A stretch of 64,000 nucleotides of DNA from Euglena gracilis (taxonomy: Eukaryota; Euglenida; Euglenophyceae; Euglenales): the NCBI GenBank assembly GCA_039621445.1, contig CP154954.1, positions 56,096,457-56,160,456 on the forward strand, in the 5' to 3' direction. Position numbers and translations under genes: made by a program. The notes under the pieces are model-generated. The model saw nothing but the letters and a program-made list of their open reading frames with translations. It was not told the DNA's origin and ran no database searches. Shown here one piece after another: positions 61,155-64,000 of this stretch (positions are counted from its first letter, which is position 1; each line of letters starts with the position of its first letter).

Positions 61155-61390
61155 CCCCTCCTGGCCCACCTTGGCACTGGCCGAAAGCGTCGCCTCGCCG
61201 TCCGTCAGCGTCGTGGGTCTCCCCTGCTGCACTGCGTTAACGTCCAGGGTGCCTTGCCAGGGCGCATGCGTGCCTTGCACCATGGCCGTACCTTTCGTTG
61301 GCCCCTGTTTGCCGGCCCATGTTTGCACCGAAGGCGCCGTCACATTTTGACCAGGAATCCTACATGCATGACCCTGACCCAACAGCAACC
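61155..61390 (-). CDS. Candidate minus-strand exon
   Basis: The minus-strand frame reads N-V-T-A-P-S-V-Q-T-W-A-G-K-Q-G-P-T-K-G-T, then D-V-N-A-V-Q-Q-G-R-P-T-T-L-T-D-G-E and T-L-S-A-S-A-K before GTGGGC. An AG precedes it on that strand (GTTGGGTCAG / GCATGTAG). Composition (Thr, Val, Gly, one N-x-T) would suit an extracellular protein. Frames on the plus strand are also open, so this is tentative. If real, a second gene lies opposite to the receptor. Confidence 0.3.
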
Positions 61391-61639
61391 ACACAAATTT
61401 GAATTGTGGAGGGTGTGGGACTTTTTTTTTTTAGGAATTGGTCGATTCATGAGTTTTGAGTTTCGAGTGGAGTCATTGGAGTGATTGGGGGGAGGGGGGG
61501 CGCGAAATGGCAACCTCATATGTGTTCCAACAATGGCCGATGTCTTCGAGTTGCATGGCGAACGCCGTCGATTGTTGGTCAACAATGGAGGGGGGTCCCT
61601 TGCAGTTCTGCTGGCGCTTTTCCCTTCCCAAGCTTCACT

Positions 61640-61925
61640 CGCTTGGCTGGGGCCGCAGGGTCCAAAGCGGACCCTACCAAGCGTGGGCCGACGCCACAGC
61701 CAAGCCCCAGGCTTGGCCCTCCTGCTGCCATTGCAGCCCCAGCCCAGGCCTGTGGCCGTCCCTTCCCCCCCCCCCCCCCGGCCAGGAGCCTCTCGGCCGC
61801 AAGACACACACCTCACATCCCGCGGCGAGGTGCACGGGTGCCCCCCGGCCCCGAACCGCACCTGTACGCCGGCGGCCCCAAACCCAAGCTGCCCTTGCCC
61901 CCCCACCTCCGATGCGTGTTCATGT
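61640..61925. other. GC-rich block with several open frames
   Basis: About 290 bp of high GC without long homopolymers except one C-run at 61771-61781, open in frames on both strands. Exon-like in composition (compare receptor exons), but I cannot choose a frame or family. Confidence 0.25.
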
Positions 61926-61990
61926 CAAGTGAATACCATCCCACCTGGCCAAGGACCTGCAACTGGGTTGCTTGACCGCTGGGTCTCTAT

Positions 61991-62410
61991 CAGGCTTCTT
62001 TTTCAGAAAGACCCCTTGGGGGAGGGGCAGGGCTGTGTGGGAATCCCTGAAACCCCAAGGGTGTTTGGGGGTGTTCGGGTCGGACCCCCCTTCCCATCCT
62101 GGGTGGGTGGGGCCCTCCCAACCAGCCCTTCCCGCATTTCTTGTGGCGCCCATTTTTAAGTGAAAATCTTTTCCTTCGGCACCTTTGGCGCCGAAGAACT
62201 TTTTTTCTTCACTGTGTGATGGTGAGCCGGGGGTCGACCCCCCCCCCCAGGAGGAGTGGGTGGGTCGGGGATGGACCATGGAGTTGGTGGAGGCCTGGGT
62301 GTGGGTGTGGGTTTTTTTTTGGGAAATACCGATTCAGATGTCCCGGTTTTGGGGGGGGGTCTCCCCGAGGGGTTCCCACGCTGGGTCGATGGGGGGACAT
62401 CTCTATGCAG
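61991..62410. repeat. Possible MITE-related element
   Basis: Starts CAGGCTTCTTTTTCAGAAAG, close to the hAT-like MITE end, and contains the 'ttcggcacctttggcgccgaag' core hairpin with G/C runs on both sides. No matching right end was found. TCTCTAT occurs before the start and again at 62399-62405, which might be a coincidence. Confidence 0.4.
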
Positions 62411-62769
62411 GTATTTTCTCCCCCCAGGGACACTGGCGAACCTGCCAGGAATGAGTCTTGTACTGTCCCGGGGATGATTGAAGGCTCTCGATTTCTTTTT
62501 AATACGAAGGCTCACTTTTTTTTTCTGAAGCTAAACTCGTTTTGGGACGCTAAACTCGTTTTGGGACTCCCAGCGCACGAGTGCCAAGTCGGACTGGCAG
62601 GGCAAGGGTTGCCCTCTGCTGGCTCCAAAGCAAGCGATCTCCTTTCTGCGGGGTGTCCGGCTGTCAGGCTCATCAACGCGCCATTTGTCATTCATGTCAT
62701 TTGTCGGAAATGCGTTTTGACGGATGGCCAACTGCCTCTCTTCCACTGTCTGGCCCTTCCCCATCGGAC

Positions 62770-62985
62770 GCCTCTGCAGAGCGTCCCATCCGCTTGACGG
62801 AGGCGCTGCATCCGACTGACGTCCTGCTCTGGCCACACACCACCTCGTGGGAGGCCTTTTGCAGGCCTTGCCTTGCAAAAGGTCTGGTGTGTGGCGCACC
62901 GCGGACTGGTTCGGAGAGCGCTATACGATCCGGATTGTCCGTGTGTGGGTGCATGATGCATTGTGACCTCTGGCACACCCCCTGA
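62770..62985 (+). CDS. Possible exon of unknown gene
   Basis: After CGCCTCTGCAG (about 62779) an open frame reads R-P-I-R-L-T-E-A-L-H-P-T-D-V-L-L-W-P-H-T and continues Cys-rich to TGA at 62983-62985. An alternative frame reads R-T-A-D-W-F-G-E-R-Y-T-I-R-I-V-R-V. Strong acceptor and GC-rich composition, but no family recognised. Confidence 0.25.
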   Translation, partial: ASAERPIRLTEALHPTDVLLWPHTTSWEAFCRPCLAKGLVCGAPRTGSESAIRSGLSVCGCMMHCDLWHTP

Positions 62986-63819
62986 CTGGGTTGTCCGTCC
63001 GCTCCCCTGCTTAGTTTTTACAACAACGCAGCCGGCATATTTTCATCATGCATGTGTCGTGGCGTGTCTTGTGTCTTCAACCCCCAACGGGAATTGCATT
63101 TCGGTGGTATTGCAATCAGACGGCATGATATTTTGCATTGTGTTGTGGCCCACTGTAATGTGTTGTGGTGTGTTAACTGTATATATTGTGTGTGTTTGAG
63201 TTTACATGTATCCTGCAGATTTTCACTTTGAAGTGTTGTATTGCATTGAGTCCGCACACCGATTTGTGGTGCACATTTGCTCTTCGTACACCATGTAAAC
63301 CCTATCGCTGGTCGTTGTTTTGCTGTCTCGATTTTTCAAACCCCAGTTTTTGATGAATTTGTTTGGTTATTTTTAGCAAATGAGGGTTTAATTTTTTTTG
63401 TGGGCCTTGTGTCGGTCTTCTCCTGATGAATTTTCCCCCTCTCCAAATGGGCTGAAAATGAATCCTGTTTTGAAAATTTCCACGCCCTTTCTTCCTCCAG
63501 CCAAAAAAAAAAATTGTCTCATTTTTTTGTCTTTTTGAAGGATTTTTTTTTCTAGTTTGGGAGGTCCGGCGTGGGGGCTTTCCCATCTCAGAGAATGGGG
63601 CCAAGCCAACGGAAAACCCATGCCCGGCACCAGCAACGCAGATGGTGCTGTAGGGAAGGCAGGCGCCCTCTTTTGTCCGCTCCTCAATGCCACTACTACC
63701 GCACTGCCCTCCTGTGCTCTCCTGTGACTTCGACGTTTACGTTTGGCTTTGTGCGTTCTGTTGGAGTTGTTTAGAAAGCAGTGCGGCAACAAACTGCAGC
63801 ATATTTTGCACCTGGTGCG

Positions 63820-63920
63820 GGGGGGGGGGGGGCGCTGGGGATGCTTCCGCACCGCGTGCACTCCGTGCGGTACCGCATGGCGCACCTCGTGCACCGCGTG
63901 GTGCGCCGCGTGCACCACAC
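63820..63920. repeat. GTGCACCGCGTG-rich imperfect repeat
   Basis: 'ccgcgtgcac', 'cgtgcaccgcgtggtgcgcc' and 'cgcgtgcaccac' repeat with period 9-12 after a G12 run, giving Arg/His/Val-rich frames on both strands. Looks like a short degenerate repeat rather than a gene. Confidence 0.4.
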
Positions 63921-64000
63921 GAGAAGAATCATTTCCAAATGTGCAATTTTCACAAATTCCACCAGTACCCCATCTATGCTGTTGTTGATGTCCATTCTTT

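Overview
The window is eukaryotic nuclear DNA, probably from a unicellular alga or other protist. Short GC-rich exons (about 60-230 nt) are scattered through very large introns. There are long G/C homopolymers, many microsatellites, nested DNA-transposon-like repeats and interstitial TTAGGG/CCCTAA tracts. I cannot name the lineage from the sequence alone.

The main content is one very large plus-strand gene, open at the left edge and running from about 600 to a stop codon at 55606-55608. Translated exons spell out repeated PstS-type (phosphate-binding, periplasmic-binding-protein class) domains. Domain A is partial (601-3205), domain B is nearly complete (17660-29848) and domain C is divergent (32775-45030, possibly with an extra half-domain). 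After these come one transmembrane exon (45311-45460), a juxtamembrane region (46813-48242), a class III nucleotide-cyclase homology domain (49390-54169) and a short helical C-terminal tail (54620-55608). The predicted product is a single-pass receptor with a multi-PstS ectodomain and an intracellular cyclase-like domain. Catalytic residues appear partly lost. Several exon junctions agree in reading phase (20624/21344, 21514/27607, 27688/27841, 35000/35195, 40585/42174, 46962/47194, 47259/48090, 50598/54041, 54169/54620, 54712/55414), which supports one gene. An in-frame TAA after domain B and a few junctions that do not fit leave open a split into two genes.

Introns by region: 0.7-17 kb holds dispersed and tandem repeats (GCCGGTTCGGGCG palindromes, CCGCGGTTA arrays, long direct duplications, a 119-bp palindrome). 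23.5-26.5 kb and 29.9-32.4 kb hold two copies of a roughly 3-kb terminal-inverted-repeat transposon packed with GCGCAAATGCGC iterons and carrying minus-strand coding remnants. 35.4-37.0 kb and 57.2-59.0 kb hold TIR elements with internal telomere-like repeats, set in TATA/CATA microsatellites; one includes a 951-bp palindrome. A hAT-like MITE family (TIR CAGG..TTTTTAAG, 8-bp target duplications) occurs at 2253, 12637, 31806, 43528 and 54343.

After 55.6 kb there is a candidate polyadenylation signal, the palindromic element cluster, and a 59-64 kb stretch with a few uncertain exon-like pieces that I cannot assign.
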